A stretch of 64,000 nucleotides of DNA. It comes from Paenibacillus sp. JDR-2. Lineage in GTDB: Bacteria; Bacillota; Bacilli; Paenibacillales; Paenibacillaceae. The DNA lies in assembly GCF_000023585.1 (NCBI RefSeq), contig NC_012914.1, positions 3,564,001-3,628,000 on the forward strand, read 5' to 3'. The position numbers were made by a program, and so were the translations under genes. The notes under the pieces are model-generated. The model was not told the origin of the DNA, did no database searches, and saw only the letters and a program-made list of their open reading frames with translations. Shown here piece by piece: positions 9,101 to 16,419 of this stretch; positions within the stretch are counted from its first letter, which is position 1; each line of letters opens with the position of its first letter.

Positions 9101-9589
9101 ACCTCCTATTCCACCGTTTCGGTCACGCAAAACATACCGGCTGGCGCAACCGTCAAGCTCCAGCTGGACACTGGAGACTCAGGAGCGAATATAGATTACG
9201 TCACGGTTGAATCCGCTCAAAGCCTGAAGATCGAGGCGGAGAGCGGAACACTGACGGACGTAAATGCCACGGCGGACTCCGCAGCATCCGGCGGTTACGA
9301 GGTAACGGGCTTTTCTACGCCAGGCAGCTCATCGGTAGCTTTTACGAGTCCTCAAGCAGGCAGCCAACTGATCATTGGATATACAACCGCCAATACAAAC
9401 AGCAAAATGAGTCTGTATGTAAATAACCAGTTAATTAAGAGCGTTAATTTTCCGTCAACCGGCGTCTGGAGCGGTACTTATCAAACCGTGCAAACAGCGG
9501 TCAGCATTCCGGCGAACGCGGTTGTGAAGCTGCAGCTAGACAGCGGCGATCTGGGATCCAATATCGACTATTTTATCGTTCAGCCTTAA
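6119..9589 (+). CDS. Secreted GH95-like glycoside hydrolase with beta/gamma-crystallin and two CBM6/35-like domains
   Basis: The protein has 1156 residues from ATG 6119; GGAGG lies 9 bases upstream, better than the TTG at 6056. A signal peptide spans about residues 1-37 (basic start, GILVASSLLVSSL, AAAAES). Residues 60-750 form a large catalytic region with the GNGKVGGMVW start and the aromatic-rich helical core (ENFYYLSTYMIAAG, WNQRDIYHSF) seen in GH95-like and related (alpha/alpha)6 enzymes; the exact substrate is not readable. Residues about 810-899 are a beta/gamma-crystallin domain (TTFYEDSNYGG, TVYDNDSFTGTSW). A GGSGGTGG linker leads to two tandem CBM6/35-like modules (about 913-1030 and 1036-1156), each opening with an EAESG motif and closing near NIDY. 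It probably degrades an extracellular plant or microbial glycan. Confidence 0.85.
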   Translation: MKRFRLREGNRGIAGILVASSLLVSSLTPGGWGGDSIAAAAESPTSESFQDSSGMLDVSYASYLSKHDVVYQSPISDPKGALMVGNGKVGGMVWDTLNGLTMQVSGVDASEEGFASQGLVNLYTTPGLNTGYSTYEQRLSLYDGTLTTEYDSNRKVTILGAPNSEVLGIHVEDSRAGISNVSLDLSLWDVSSFGGGDVPDINTWRTVSTFVDPTVVGFSRGQTDANNFGYTLAATVEGANFTTQAVNGSKVRLNITPTSSYTIWISSASRLNAPNHNSVTEAKNQLTTIKNAGYNTTLTNYKNWWHNFWSKSFVQYSNASGDADYMENFYYLSTYMIAAGAFGNYPSHFINGVFSAVNDNDSGKWSNAYWYWNQRDIYHSFLASNHADMVNIFNNLYSRNFNTLKSYTMTRYGIEGIWVPETMGWNASAAGTINSDYTQDTLSTAAEAALNMYAQYKYTNDAAYLSNTAYPFMKEAVKFYAKKLSFDSATGKYYMASSNVHEQHWDVKNAITDLAAIRALFPVTIQTSTNLGVDATLRAEWQNVLNNLVAYPVDPNDPNKYFPHDPPLSQNRNNENVVLELAWPYSVSGIGYPDYQKMVNNYNSRPFPYTSNNVWDPAPIQAARLGLGDEAYLGMRMMLQRYQQYPNGRTTNTNGEFEYMGVHLSAINESLLQSYNDKIRVFPATPTDTTFIGKFTLLASGGFLVSSEKTAGEIKYVGLKSQYGKQATVINPWGTEQVRVRRVSDNAIITTTANNEFSFNTAAGTSYVIERTAKPLSNYTHTQLSGTANDGVKSLSGTNSKLGLDANGGRVTVTTFYEDSNYGGTAKTLAAGSYTTAQLAAAGIPNNWVSSVKVPLGYTVTVYDNDSFTGTSWQFTNDTDFPSGTNPNANDKMSSVVITGTGGSGGTGGASTKYEAESGARTGTTNVANDASASGGQMVEHFSNTGDSVSLTNVQGGVKLIIRYCTSNNPGRLSLYINGIDSGNITFPSTNSWNTSYSTVSVTQNIPAGATVKLQLDTGDSGANIDYVTVESAQSLKIEAESGTLTDVNATADSAASGGYEVTGFSTPGSSSVAFTSPQAGSQLIIGYTTANTNSKMSLYVNNQLIKSVNFPSTGVWSGTYQTVQTAVSIPANAVVKLQLDSGDLGSNIDYFIVQP

Positions 9590-9603
9590 CAAATCTGGAT
9601 ATG

Positions 9604-9635
9604 CCTGCCGCAAGCGCGGCAGGTTTTTTATTTTT
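9604..9635 (+). terminator. Terminator after the glycosidase
   Basis: CCTGCCGC and GCGGCAGG form a perfect eight-base stem with an AAGC loop, followed by TTTTTTATTTTT. Confidence 0.9.
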
Positions 9636-9723
9636 GCAGAGGACATTTTATGAAACGTCGACGCGCTTTTTACAGTATGTAAGGCTAAACGAGTCATTTA
9701 ATGTGAAGGGGTCTAGGACTTAG

Positions 9724-10536
9724 ATGAAAAATACGGAAGATCTCCAATATCTATATAAGGAATTAAGGCAAATCGAGCAGTGGGAGAAAGAGCAGAAGGA
9801 TCTGTTCTTCTGGGAGAAGCTAGGCCGCTTGCCCTTTGTCATCCTGGACCGGTTAACGCCAAAGTTCATTCAGGAGAAAATAGGAGTCGTTCTTGACGAG
9901 CTTGGAAGCTATGTGCAGAGCGGCGGCCGGTATTTAATCAGCAAGGAACAAATGTACCGTAGATTGCTGCCGCATGAAGAACTAGATGCCGATACGGCAT
10001 TGGAGAGAATCGCGCAGCTTCCGCTTGGCAGAATGGACGAAATCGCTGAAGGCATCAGCAAATCAAGCAGCAATACGGCGACCGTTCAAGGCGCAACTAC
10101 GGGAATCGGCGGAATATTTACCCTAGCCATCGATATTCCGCTCCTGCTGGGTATCTCCATTAAAGCGCTGCAGGAGATTGCAATCAGCTACGGTTATGAC
10201 CCGTCAGAGAAATCCGAGCGTATTTTTATCGTAAAATGCCTTCAGTTTTCTTCCTCCGACATCGTTGGGAAGAAAGCTATTCTAGAGGATCTTGCCGTTT
10301 TCCAGAAAGGCGAGCAGAGCAAGCAGGTATTATCGCAGCTGCAAGGCTGGCGTGAGGTTATGTTGTCGTATAGGGATAACTTCGGCTGGAAAAAGCTTTT
10401 TCAGATGATTCCGATAGCAGGTATTCTGTTTGGCGCTTATCTGAACCGCTCAACCCTTCAGGATGTGACCGAGACTGGCAGGATCATGTACCGGAAGCGC
10501 AGAATTCTTGAGAAGCTGGATGCTAAGTCCGAATAG
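9724..10536 (+). CDS. EcsC-family protein
   Basis: A 270-residue protein whose start ATG follows GAAGGGG. The central GATTGIGGIFTLAIDIPLLL hydrophobic segment, the preceding helix with ALERIAQLPLGRMDEIA and the C-terminal MIPIAGILFGAYLNRSTLQDV are characteristic of the EcsC family (named after B. subtilis EcsC, encoded with the EcsAB ABC transporter). No ecsA or ecsB gene is next to it, so it is a stand-alone copy. The N-terminal 60 residues are highly charged and probably helical. It may be peripheral to the membrane. The molecular function of this family is not settled, and I do not assign one. Confidence 0.85.
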   Translation: MKNTEDLQYLYKELRQIEQWEKEQKDLFFWEKLGRLPFVILDRLTPKFIQEKIGVVLDELGSYVQSGGRYLISKEQMYRRLLPHEELDADTALERIAQLPLGRMDEIAEGISKSSSNTATVQGATTGIGGIFTLAIDIPLLLGISIKALQEIAISYGYDPSEKSERIFIVKCLQFSSSDIVGKKAILEDLAVFQKGEQSKQVLSQLQGWREVMLSYRDNFGWKKLFQMIPIAGILFGAYLNRSTLQDVTETGRIMYRKRRILEKLDAKSE

Positions 10537-10601
10537 AGGAGAATCAAAAAGGTTATTGTAATGGAGTAGATGAAACAGTCGAACGATCGGTTAAGGCTTG
10601 C

Positions 10602-10634
10602 AAGAGCAGTCATAATGATGGCTGCTCTTTAGAT
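10602..10634 (+). terminator. Weak terminator-like hairpin after the EcsC gene
   Basis: A twelve-base stem (AAGAGCAGTCAT with ATGGCTGCTCTT, one G-U pair) but only a short T run. The rest of 10537-10732 shows no gene. Confidence 0.5.
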
Positions 10635-10732
10635 ATCTGGTTTTCAGATGATCATCATCTTGATTTCGTATTATGCACGATAGTGGTGATGTAGTAATAT
10701 GAAGCAGCGGACAAAAGTTAAGAAGTTATATC

Positions 10733-10748
10733 TACCTACTAGTAGGTA
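10733..10748. promoter_or_regulatory. Perfect 16-base palindromic operator before the NIPSNAP redox operon
   Basis: TACCTACTAGTAGGTA is a perfect palindrome 42 bases before the first NIPSNAP start. A related copy lies before the SDR at 11703-11718. The form suits a TetR-type dimeric repressor, but no regulator gene adjoins this operon. Confidence 0.7.
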
Positions 10749-10790
10749 AATGACAAATAAGAATGAAATAGTTTAAAAGGAGGTGAGACG

Positions 10791-11117
10791 ATGTTGTACG
10801 AGCTGCGAATTTATGATATGCATCCGGGCAAGCTGCAGGCCATTAAAGACAGGTTCAGGGATCATGTCATCGGCTTATTTGCGAAACATGATATGAAGAT
10901 TACTCTTTTCTGGGAAGACCAAGATGAGGCGAATGAACGCTTGTATTATGTTGTCGAACATGCCGATATGGATCAACGCAACCTCAATTACGATCGTTTC
11001 CGCAACGATCCCGAGTGGATTGAAGTGAAGCGGGTCTCAGAGCTTGACGGGCCTTTGGTTAAGAAACAAGAAAGCATCTTTATGAAGGACGTATCCTTCT
11101 TTGCAAACAACAAATAA
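10791..11117 (+). CDS. NIPSNAP-family protein
   Basis: A 108-residue protein with ATG start and AAGGAGGTGA upstream. It opens with MLYELRIYDMHPGKL, the NIPSNAP signature, and folds as a single ferredoxin-like unit of the dimeric alpha-beta barrel type. Bacterial NIPSNAP proteins are often found beside oxidoreductases but their chemistry is mostly unknown. It is the first gene of a four-gene unit (NIPSNAP, flavodoxin-like reductase, SDR, second NIPSNAP). The second copy at 12548 shares its start and the NDPEW/EDPEW block, so they are paralogues. Confidence 0.85.
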   Translation: MLYELRIYDMHPGKLQAIKDRFRDHVIGLFAKHDMKITLFWEDQDEANERLYYVVEHADMDQRNLNYDRFRNDPEWIEVKRVSELDGPLVKKQESIFMKDVSFFANNK

Positions 11118-11141
11118 ACCATTATAAAGGAGCAAATCATC

Positions 11142-11684
11142 ATGAAAACATTAGTAATCGTAGCACATCCTAATATGGAAGCATCCCGCGTAAATAAAGC
11201 TTGGCTTGAGGAATTGAACAAGCAAGGCGAATATACCATCCATGAAATTTATAAAGCTTACCCGGATGAAAATATCGATGTTGCGAAAGAACAGCAGCTG
11301 GTGGAAGCCCATGACCGGATTATTTTCCAATTCCCGCTCTTCTGGTACAGCGCGCCTGCATTATTGAAAAAATGGTTTGATACCGTGTTGCAATACGGCT
11401 GGGCGTTTGGTCCGGAAGGCGACAAAACAACCGGAAAAGAAATTGGCGTAGCCGTCTCCACTTACGGCTCCGAAGAATCGTATCAGCCAACCGGCTTCAA
11501 CCGCTTCACTGTAGAAGAAATCTTGCGTCCGTTTGAAGCAACGGCTCATTTCATTAGCGCAACTTATCTGCCGCACTTTACCTTAAACGACGTATCCAAT
11601 CTTACTGACGAACGTCTTGCACAAAGTAGTATCGACTACGTTCAGCATTTGAAAACAGTTAAGCCATTGGCAAATGTTCGATAA
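11142..11684 (+). CDS. Flavodoxin-like NAD(P)H:quinone oxidoreductase (KefF/YwrO type)
   Basis: A 180-residue flavoprotein. The FMN-binding N-terminus KTLVIVAHPNMEASRVNK, the FQFPLFWYSAPALLKKWFD block and the GKEIGVAVSTYGSEESYQ loop are those of the NQO1/MdaB/KefF flavodoxin-fold family, which carry out two-electron reduction of quinones and related electrophiles with NAD(P)H. It is 24 bases downstream of the NIPSNAP gene and has an AAAGGAG site 11 bases before ATG. The pairing with NIPSNAP and an SDR points to a small-molecule redox or detoxification unit, which is an inference. The protein looks complete. Confidence 0.87.
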   Translation: MKTLVIVAHPNMEASRVNKAWLEELNKQGEYTIHEIYKAYPDENIDVAKEQQLVEAHDRIIFQFPLFWYSAPALLKKWFDTVLQYGWAFGPEGDKTTGKEIGVAVSTYGSEESYQPTGFNRFTVEEILRPFEATAHFISATYLPHFTLNDVSNLTDERLAQSSIDYVQHLKTVKPLANVR

Positions 11685-11702
11685 ATCAGCATCAAAATAA
11701 AC

Positions 11703-11718
11703 TATCTACTGATAGGTA
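11703..11718. promoter_or_regulatory. Second, imperfect copy of the operon operator
   Basis: TATCTACTGATAGGTA agrees with the palindrome at 10733-10748 at most positions and lies 21 bases before the SDR start, so the SDR may have its own regulated promoter. Confidence 0.5.
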
Positions 11719-11739
11719 AACAAAAGGAGAATACGCATC

Positions 11740-12483
11740 ATGACATTTCAAAATAAAGTAGCCGTTATTACAGGCGGAAGCAGCGGTATTGGCAAGGCTG
11801 TTGCCATTGAACTCGTGAAGAAAGGGGCGAAGGTCGTTATTAATGGCCGTCGCGAACAAACCCTGGCAGATGCCGCAAAAGAAATCGATCCAACCGGACT
11901 GAATATCGCCTATGTCGCAGGCGACATTTCCAAACCTCAGATTGCAGAACGTCTGATTAGCGAAGCTATCGCACGCTTTGGCCGGGTTGATACCCTGGTC
12001 AACAATGCCGGTATTTTTCTGGCGAAGCCATTTACAGATTACACGGAAGAGGAATTTGAATCGGTATTGTCCACAAATGTAACTGGGTTCTTCCATATTA
12101 CTCAACGTGTCTTGACGCAAATGCTGAAAGCTGGATCCGGGCACATTGTAAATATCACGGCAAGCGGCGCTTCCGAGCAGCCGATCAAAGACGTGCCGTC
12201 GGCTCTTGCAGCATTGACCAAAGGAGGCTTGGCGACGGTGTCCAAGTCCCTTGCGATTGAATATGCGGACAAAGGGATTCGCGTCAATGCGGTTGCGCCA
12301 GGCGTTATTAAAACTCCTATGCATGCACCTGAAACCCATGATTTCTTGGCTCAGCTGCACCCAATGAAACGTATGGGCGAGGTTCAAGAGATTGTAGACG
12401 CTATTCTGTACCTGGAAGCTGCCCAATTTGTTACGGGCGAGGTTCTACATGTGGACGGCGGTCAAAGCGCAGGCAAGTGGTAA
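11740..12483 (+). CDS. Short-chain dehydrogenase lacking the catalytic Tyr
   Basis: A 247-residue SDR with ATG and AAAGGAG upstream. The Rossmann motif TGGSSGIG and NNAG are intact and the C-terminus VTGEVLHVDGG is normal. In the active site the segment is ALAALTKGGL: Lys161 is kept but the position of the catalytic Tyr (157) is Ala. I believe some SDR subgroups share this LTKGG form, so it may be a real subgroup rather than a damaged gene. It belongs to the NIPSNAP/quinone-reductase unit and has its own operator-like sequence upstream. Substrate unknown. Confidence 0.86.
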   Translation: MTFQNKVAVITGGSSGIGKAVAIELVKKGAKVVINGRREQTLADAAKEIDPTGLNIAYVAGDISKPQIAERLISEAIARFGRVDTLVNNAGIFLAKPFTDYTEEEFESVLSTNVTGFFHITQRVLTQMLKAGSGHIVNITASGASEQPIKDVPSALAALTKGGLATVSKSLAIEYADKGIRVNAVAPGVIKTPMHAPETHDFLAQLHPMKRMGEVQEIVDAILYLEAAQFVTGEVLHVDGGQSAGKW

Positions 12484-12547
12484 ACGGGGAAGAATGCGTT
12501 CTTCGTGTCTATCCGAGAACCATAAATCTCAAAAGGAGATGATGTTC

Positions 12548-12871
12548 ATGCTATACGAACTGCGGATCTATGATGTGGTTCCCGGTCAACTGCATGCGCT
12601 GCTGGACCGGTTCCAAAACCATACAATCGGATTTTTTAATAAGCATGGGATGCTGGTACCGCATTTTTGGGTCGATGCTGACGAATCGAAGAACCGGTTA
12701 TACTACATTTTGGAGCACCCGGATATGGCTTCGCGCGAACGGAACTTCCAAGCCTTCATGGAGGATCCCGAATGGCTGGCCATTGTCGAGAAAACCGAAG
12801 TAAATGGTCCTCTGCACGAGAAAATTGAAGAGATTTTTATGAATAACGCGCCTTTTATCCAATCCGCGTAA
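12548..12871 (+). CDS. NIPSNAP-family protein (second copy)
   Basis: A 107-residue protein. Three in-frame ATGs lie at 12539, 12542 and 12548; the last has the best spacing (9 bases) from GGAG at 12535-12538 and gives MLYELRIYD, exactly like the first copy. Shared features include the NRLYYILEHPDM block and EDPEWLAIVEKTE. It closes the four-gene unit that begins at 10791 and is followed by a strong terminator. The two NIPSNAP proteins could form a heterodimer or act as separate homodimers; sequence alone does not decide. Confidence 0.85.
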   Translation: MLYELRIYDVVPGQLHALLDRFQNHTIGFFNKHGMLVPHFWVDADESKNRLYYILEHPDMASRERNFQAFMEDPEWLAIVEKTEVNGPLHEKIEEIFMNNAPFIQSA

Positions 12872-12887
12872 GGATGTTAAAATTTTT

Positions 12888-12931
12888 ATGCTATCTGCTA
12901 TCTCTTTTCGGGATAGCAGATAGCATTTTTC
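12888..12931 (+). terminator. Strong terminator closing the NIPSNAP operon
   Basis: A perfect 15-base stem (ATGCTATCTGCTATC with GATAGCAGATAGCAT), a nine-base loop and a T run. Confidence 0.92.
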
Positions 12932-13007
12932 TGTATTATTCGTGAAGTCTAGATGGTTGTATACTTGAAGTAAGCAAAGCTGATCAATTAAGAAGGAGTG
13001 AATCCCG

Positions 13008-14084
13008 ATGCAAATGACTCTGCACACGGCTCTATGCGAACAATTCGGAATCCGGTATCCGCTCTTTCTGGCCGGCATGGCAGGCGGGCCTTCGACACCA
13101 GAATTGACGGCAGCCGTCTCCGAGGCGGGAGGGCTTGGCACTTTAGGGGCAGCTTACATGGCGCCGGAGGATATTCGGATAGCTATCCGCAGCATCAGAG
13201 AATTAACCGCGGCACCTTTTGGAGTGAATTTGTTTGTGAATCAGCCTGCAGATCATAACAAGCGGACTCGAGAGGTTCAGGACAAGCTTAACGCGTTCCG
13301 GGAGCAGCTGGGAATTCCCGATTCAGAAGGTAACGAAATTCATTCGCCTGATTGGTTCGAAAGACAATTCGAAGTGCTGATGGAAGAGAAGGTTCCCGTT
13401 ATCAGCACGGCATTTGGCGTATTGCCGGAACCGCAGATGCAGAAGGCGAAATCGTCCGGCATCAAGATTGTAGCCATGGTAACCACGGTGAGGGAAGCGC
13501 TGCTTGCCGAAGAGAAGGGCTGTGATGCGGTCGTAGCGCAAGGAAGCGAAGCCGGCGGCCATCGCGGAACCTTTGGCGTAGATGTGCATCCAATGGGAGC
13601 GAATATCGGTACGATGGCTCTTGTTCCGCAGATTGCGGATCGCGTATCCATTCCCGTTATTGCAGCGGGAGGCATTATGGATGGGCGAGGGCTTGCAGCC
13701 GCACTTGTTCTTGGCGCGCAAGGCGTGCAGCTGGGAACCCGCTTCCTGACGTCGCTTGAAGCCGGAACAAACGCGGCGTACCGGACGGCCTTGCTCGCTA
13801 GTAACGAGGAAAGTACGGTGATTACCGATGCGTTCTCCGGAAGGCCCGCACGGGGCATTAAAAATGGCTTTGTCCAGCAATGGGAGGCAGGCGGTATTCC
13901 TCCGCTGCCATTCCCGACGCAGAATACCGCCACACGCGATATTCGCAATGCGGCAAGCAAGCAGCAGAAGGCGGATTACTTATCCTTATGGGCAGGTCAG
14001 GGAACACGGATGCTAACTGACGGTCAATCCGCCCGACAAATTGTAGAAGAGATCATAAGTCAGGCAGCCGCATTAACGAAATAG
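13008..14084 (+). CDS. Nitronate monooxygenase (2-nitropropane dioxygenase family)
   Basis: A 358-residue FMN enzyme of the TIM-barrel NMO family, which oxidises alkyl nitronates such as propionate 3-nitronate. AAGAAGGAG precedes ATG. Near residues 10-27 is FGIRYPLFLAGMAG, and the flavin/active-site motif QGSEAGGHRG sits near residues 175-185 with its His. VIAAGGIMDGRG and GVQLGTRFL are the phosphate-binding strands. It is convergent with a LysR gene and shares a bidirectional terminator. Length matches class I-like bacterial NMOs. The real substrate may be another nitro or nitronate compound. Confidence 0.9.
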   Translation: MQMTLHTALCEQFGIRYPLFLAGMAGGPSTPELTAAVSEAGGLGTLGAAYMAPEDIRIAIRSIRELTAAPFGVNLFVNQPADHNKRTREVQDKLNAFREQLGIPDSEGNEIHSPDWFERQFEVLMEEKVPVISTAFGVLPEPQMQKAKSSGIKIVAMVTTVREALLAEEKGCDAVVAQGSEAGGHRGTFGVDVHPMGANIGTMALVPQIADRVSIPVIAAGGIMDGRGLAAALVLGAQGVQLGTRFLTSLEAGTNAAYRTALLASNEESTVITDAFSGRPARGIKNGFVQQWEAGGIPPLPFPTQNTATRDIRNAASKQQKADYLSLWAGQGTRMLTDGQSARQIVEEIISQAAALTK

Positions 14085-14085
14085 A

Positions 14086-14112
14086 CGAGCCCATTTAATT
14101 AAAATGGGCTCG
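14086..14112. terminator. Bidirectional terminator between the NMO and LysR genes
   Basis: Eleven-base arms CGAGCCCATTT and AAATGGGCTCG surround an AT-rich loop. It overlaps the last codons of the lysR gene. Confidence 0.7.
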
Positions 14113-14964
14113 CATTTCCGAGATAAACGTGGATAATGCCGGTGTCATTAAAGCATCCTTTCGCCGAATGAATACCGTTGAGACGAGCGCGTGTTTGCTT
14201 GGAATCTTATGCGTGCGAATTTGTCCTTGCTGCTCCTGTTCGGTGACGATTGAGCGAGGCAATAAAGAAATGCCGAGACCTGCGCTCACACAGCCGATAA
14301 TCGTCTCAAGCGAACCGAATTCCATGAGCTTGACGGGTACAATGCCTTCATCTTGAAGCAATTGATTGAATTTTGCCCTGTAGGAGCATCCGTTTTGAAA
14401 AACAAGCAGCGTCCTTGATTGAACTTCGTGAATGCTGTTAATAGGCGGGTGGGAGGCTGTTGTGACAAGGACCAGCTCCTCGTCAGTCACATTTTCCTGC
14501 TCCAATTCGGGATGATCGACCGGTCCGGCCACAAAGGCTCCATTCAGTTCATAATGAAGAACGCCATGAATGTGACGCTCCGTTGGACCCGTAACAAGAT
14601 TGAAATCTACTGCCGGATAATCGGCATGGTATTTGGCAAGGAGAACGGGCAGCCGGACGGCAGCGGTCGTTTCCATCGATCCGATAGACAAAGGTCCTGT
14701 CGGAACCTTGGAATCAACCACAGCAGACCTGGCTTCCTGAATGACGTGCAGGATTTTTTCCGCATAAGAGACTAGAATTTGCCCGGAGGGAGTCAAGGTA
14801 ATCCCCCGGTTGTGACGATAAAAGAGTTGAGTCTGCAAATCAGCTTCCAGCTGCTGAATTTTGTGAGTCACGTTTGATTGGGCAAAATTCAATTTTTGAG
14901 CCGCTTTGGAGATGCTTCCTTCTTTAGCGGTTGCAGAAAATACTTTGAGTAATTGAATGTCCAT
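14095..14964 (-). CDS. LysR-family transcriptional regulator
   Basis: A 289-residue regulator. I place the start at ATG 14964, 5 bases after GGAGG, rather than the TTG at 14976 that would overlap the ribosome binding site. The N-terminal winged helix-turn-helix is typical (GSISKAAQKLNFAQSNVTHKIQQLE) and the periplasmic-binding-like effector domain follows from about residue 90. It is divergent from the YbfB-like MFS gene over a 130-base AT-rich spacer, so control of that transporter and of itself is likely. The effector is unknown. Confidence 0.92.
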   Translation of the reverse strand: MDIQLLKVFSATAKEGSISKAAQKLNFAQSNVTHKIQQLEADLQTQLFYRHNRGITLTPSGQILVSYAEKILHVIQEARSAVVDSKVPTGPLSIGSMETTAAVRLPVLLAKYHADYPAVDFNLVTGPTERHIHGVLHYELNGAFVAGPVDHPELEQENVTDEELVLVTTASHPPINSIHEVQSRTLLVFQNGCSYRAKFNQLLQDEGIVPVKLMEFGSLETIIGCVSAGLGISLLPRSIVTEQEQQGQIRTHKIPSKHALVSTVFIRRKDALMTPALSTFISEMRAHFN

Positions 14965-15094
14965 CGGAGCCTCCAACGTATTATCATGTCTTTAATATCT
15001 GAAAAAATGATATCTAGTATTAATATATTTCAAAATTGATGATAACAAAATTATAGCATCATGAACAGGCTAGACAAAGAAAGAAGGAGCATTT

Positions 15095-16276
15095 ATGAGA
15101 AAACACACCTGGATCGTACTCTCCGGAGGTGTAGCGGCCATGATGGTTGCCATGGGGATCGGACGGTTTGCTTTTACCCCGATTCTGCCCATTATGATGG
15201 ATCATCATCTGTTTTCAACAACAGGTGCCGGCTATCTGGCTTCGAGCAATTATCTGGGCTATTTAATCGGCGCATTTATCTTGACGTTCATTCAGGTTAA
15301 GAACCGCTCGCTGCTATTGTTTGCAGGGTTATTCATTAGTATAGGGACTACCTGGTGCATGGGGGAATTCCACAGTCTGGATGCGTGGTTACTGCTTCGG
15401 TTCTGCTCGGGGCTGGCAAGCGCATCGGTGTTTGTTATCGTCACAAGCATCGTAACGGAGCGTTTGTCTGCCCTGCAGGCAGGGGTTTTCTACGGAGGGG
15501 TAGGAGCCGGGATCCTGCTGACGGGGATTACTGTCCCGCTGCTGGCCCACAGCAGTGAATGGATCGGAATCTGGAAGGGATTAGGCTTGATCAGTCTCGT
15601 CTTAGGCATGGCAGCCTGGTACTCATTAGGGGGGAGAAATACCGGAGCGGTAAAGGCAAACCCTTCGAATAATCCATCTCATTCCTCGTTCCGTCGGATT
15701 TTGGTCTGTTTGACGATTGCCTATGGCTTGGAAGGCTTGGGATACATCGTGACGGGAACCTACCTTGTAGCGTACGCTAAGAGCGTATCGAACATCCCGA
15801 ACATGACATCGCTCAGTTGGATGCTTGTTGGAGCTGCAGCGATACCTTCTTGCATCATATGGTCGATGATTGCAGCACGGTGGGGGAAAAAGCGGACGTT
15901 GTCCCTTGCGATGGCCATCCAAGCCATTGGAATTGCCGTTCCGGTACTTATTCCGAATACGGCGGCCATATTTGCCGGCGCTATCTTGTTTGGGGCCACT
16001 TTTATGGGGATTACCATGCTTTTTGTTGCTTATGCAAAAGATCTGTTTCCTCAGAATAACCGGAAAATCATTGGCATGCTGACTACGTTTTTTGGCTTAG
16101 GGCAAATCATCGGCCCGCTTATTGCCGGCCGCTTGATCTCTGGCAACGGAAGCTATCTCTCGGCATTAATCGGAGCCGCGCTTATCGTCCTCGTGGGGGC
16201 ATTAAGCTTGCCGATTGGGATCGGCCGTGCCGACCGGATTGCTGCTAATCCGTCGATATCCGATATTTCCCGATAA
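15095..16276 (+). CDS. YbfB/YjiJ-family MFS transporter
   Basis: A 393-residue membrane protein with twelve predicted segments; AAGAAGGAG is 6 bases before ATG. The N-terminus GVAAMMVAMGIGRFAFTPILP and the following DHHLFSTTGAGYLASSNYLGYLIGA are hallmarks of the YbfB/YjiJ branch of the major facilitator superfamily. Substrates of this branch are poorly known. The divergent LysR gene is the likely regulator. A terminator follows at 16291. The protein is full length. Confidence 0.88.
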   Translation: MRKHTWIVLSGGVAAMMVAMGIGRFAFTPILPIMMDHHLFSTTGAGYLASSNYLGYLIGAFILTFIQVKNRSLLLFAGLFISIGTTWCMGEFHSLDAWLLLRFCSGLASASVFVIVTSIVTERLSALQAGVFYGGVGAGILLTGITVPLLAHSSEWIGIWKGLGLISLVLGMAAWYSLGGRNTGAVKANPSNNPSHSSFRRILVCLTIAYGLEGLGYIVTGTYLVAYAKSVSNIPNMTSLSWMLVGAAAIPSCIIWSMIAARWGKKRTLSLAMAIQAIGIAVPVLIPNTAAIFAGAILFGATFMGITMLFVAYAKDLFPQNNRKIIGMLTTFFGLGQIIGPLIAGRLISGNGSYLSALIGAALIVLVGALSLPIGIGRADRIAANPSISDISR

Positions 16277-16290
16277 ACACGAAATCTTCA

Positions 16291-16325
16291 AAGCCTAGAG
16301 CTTAACTGCGCTCTAGGCTTCTTTA
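16291..16325 (+). terminator. Terminator after the YbfB-like gene
   Basis: AAGCCTAGAGC and GCTCTAGGCTT form a perfect eleven-base stem, followed by CTTTATT. Confidence 0.8.
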
Positions 16326-16419
16326 TTGTGCAGACCGGGCTGAATATTTTGAATCGCCGCATCCATACTATGGGAATGGGAATTCATTATGGTCATGATA
16401 CCGTCCGGGAGGAGCCCTC

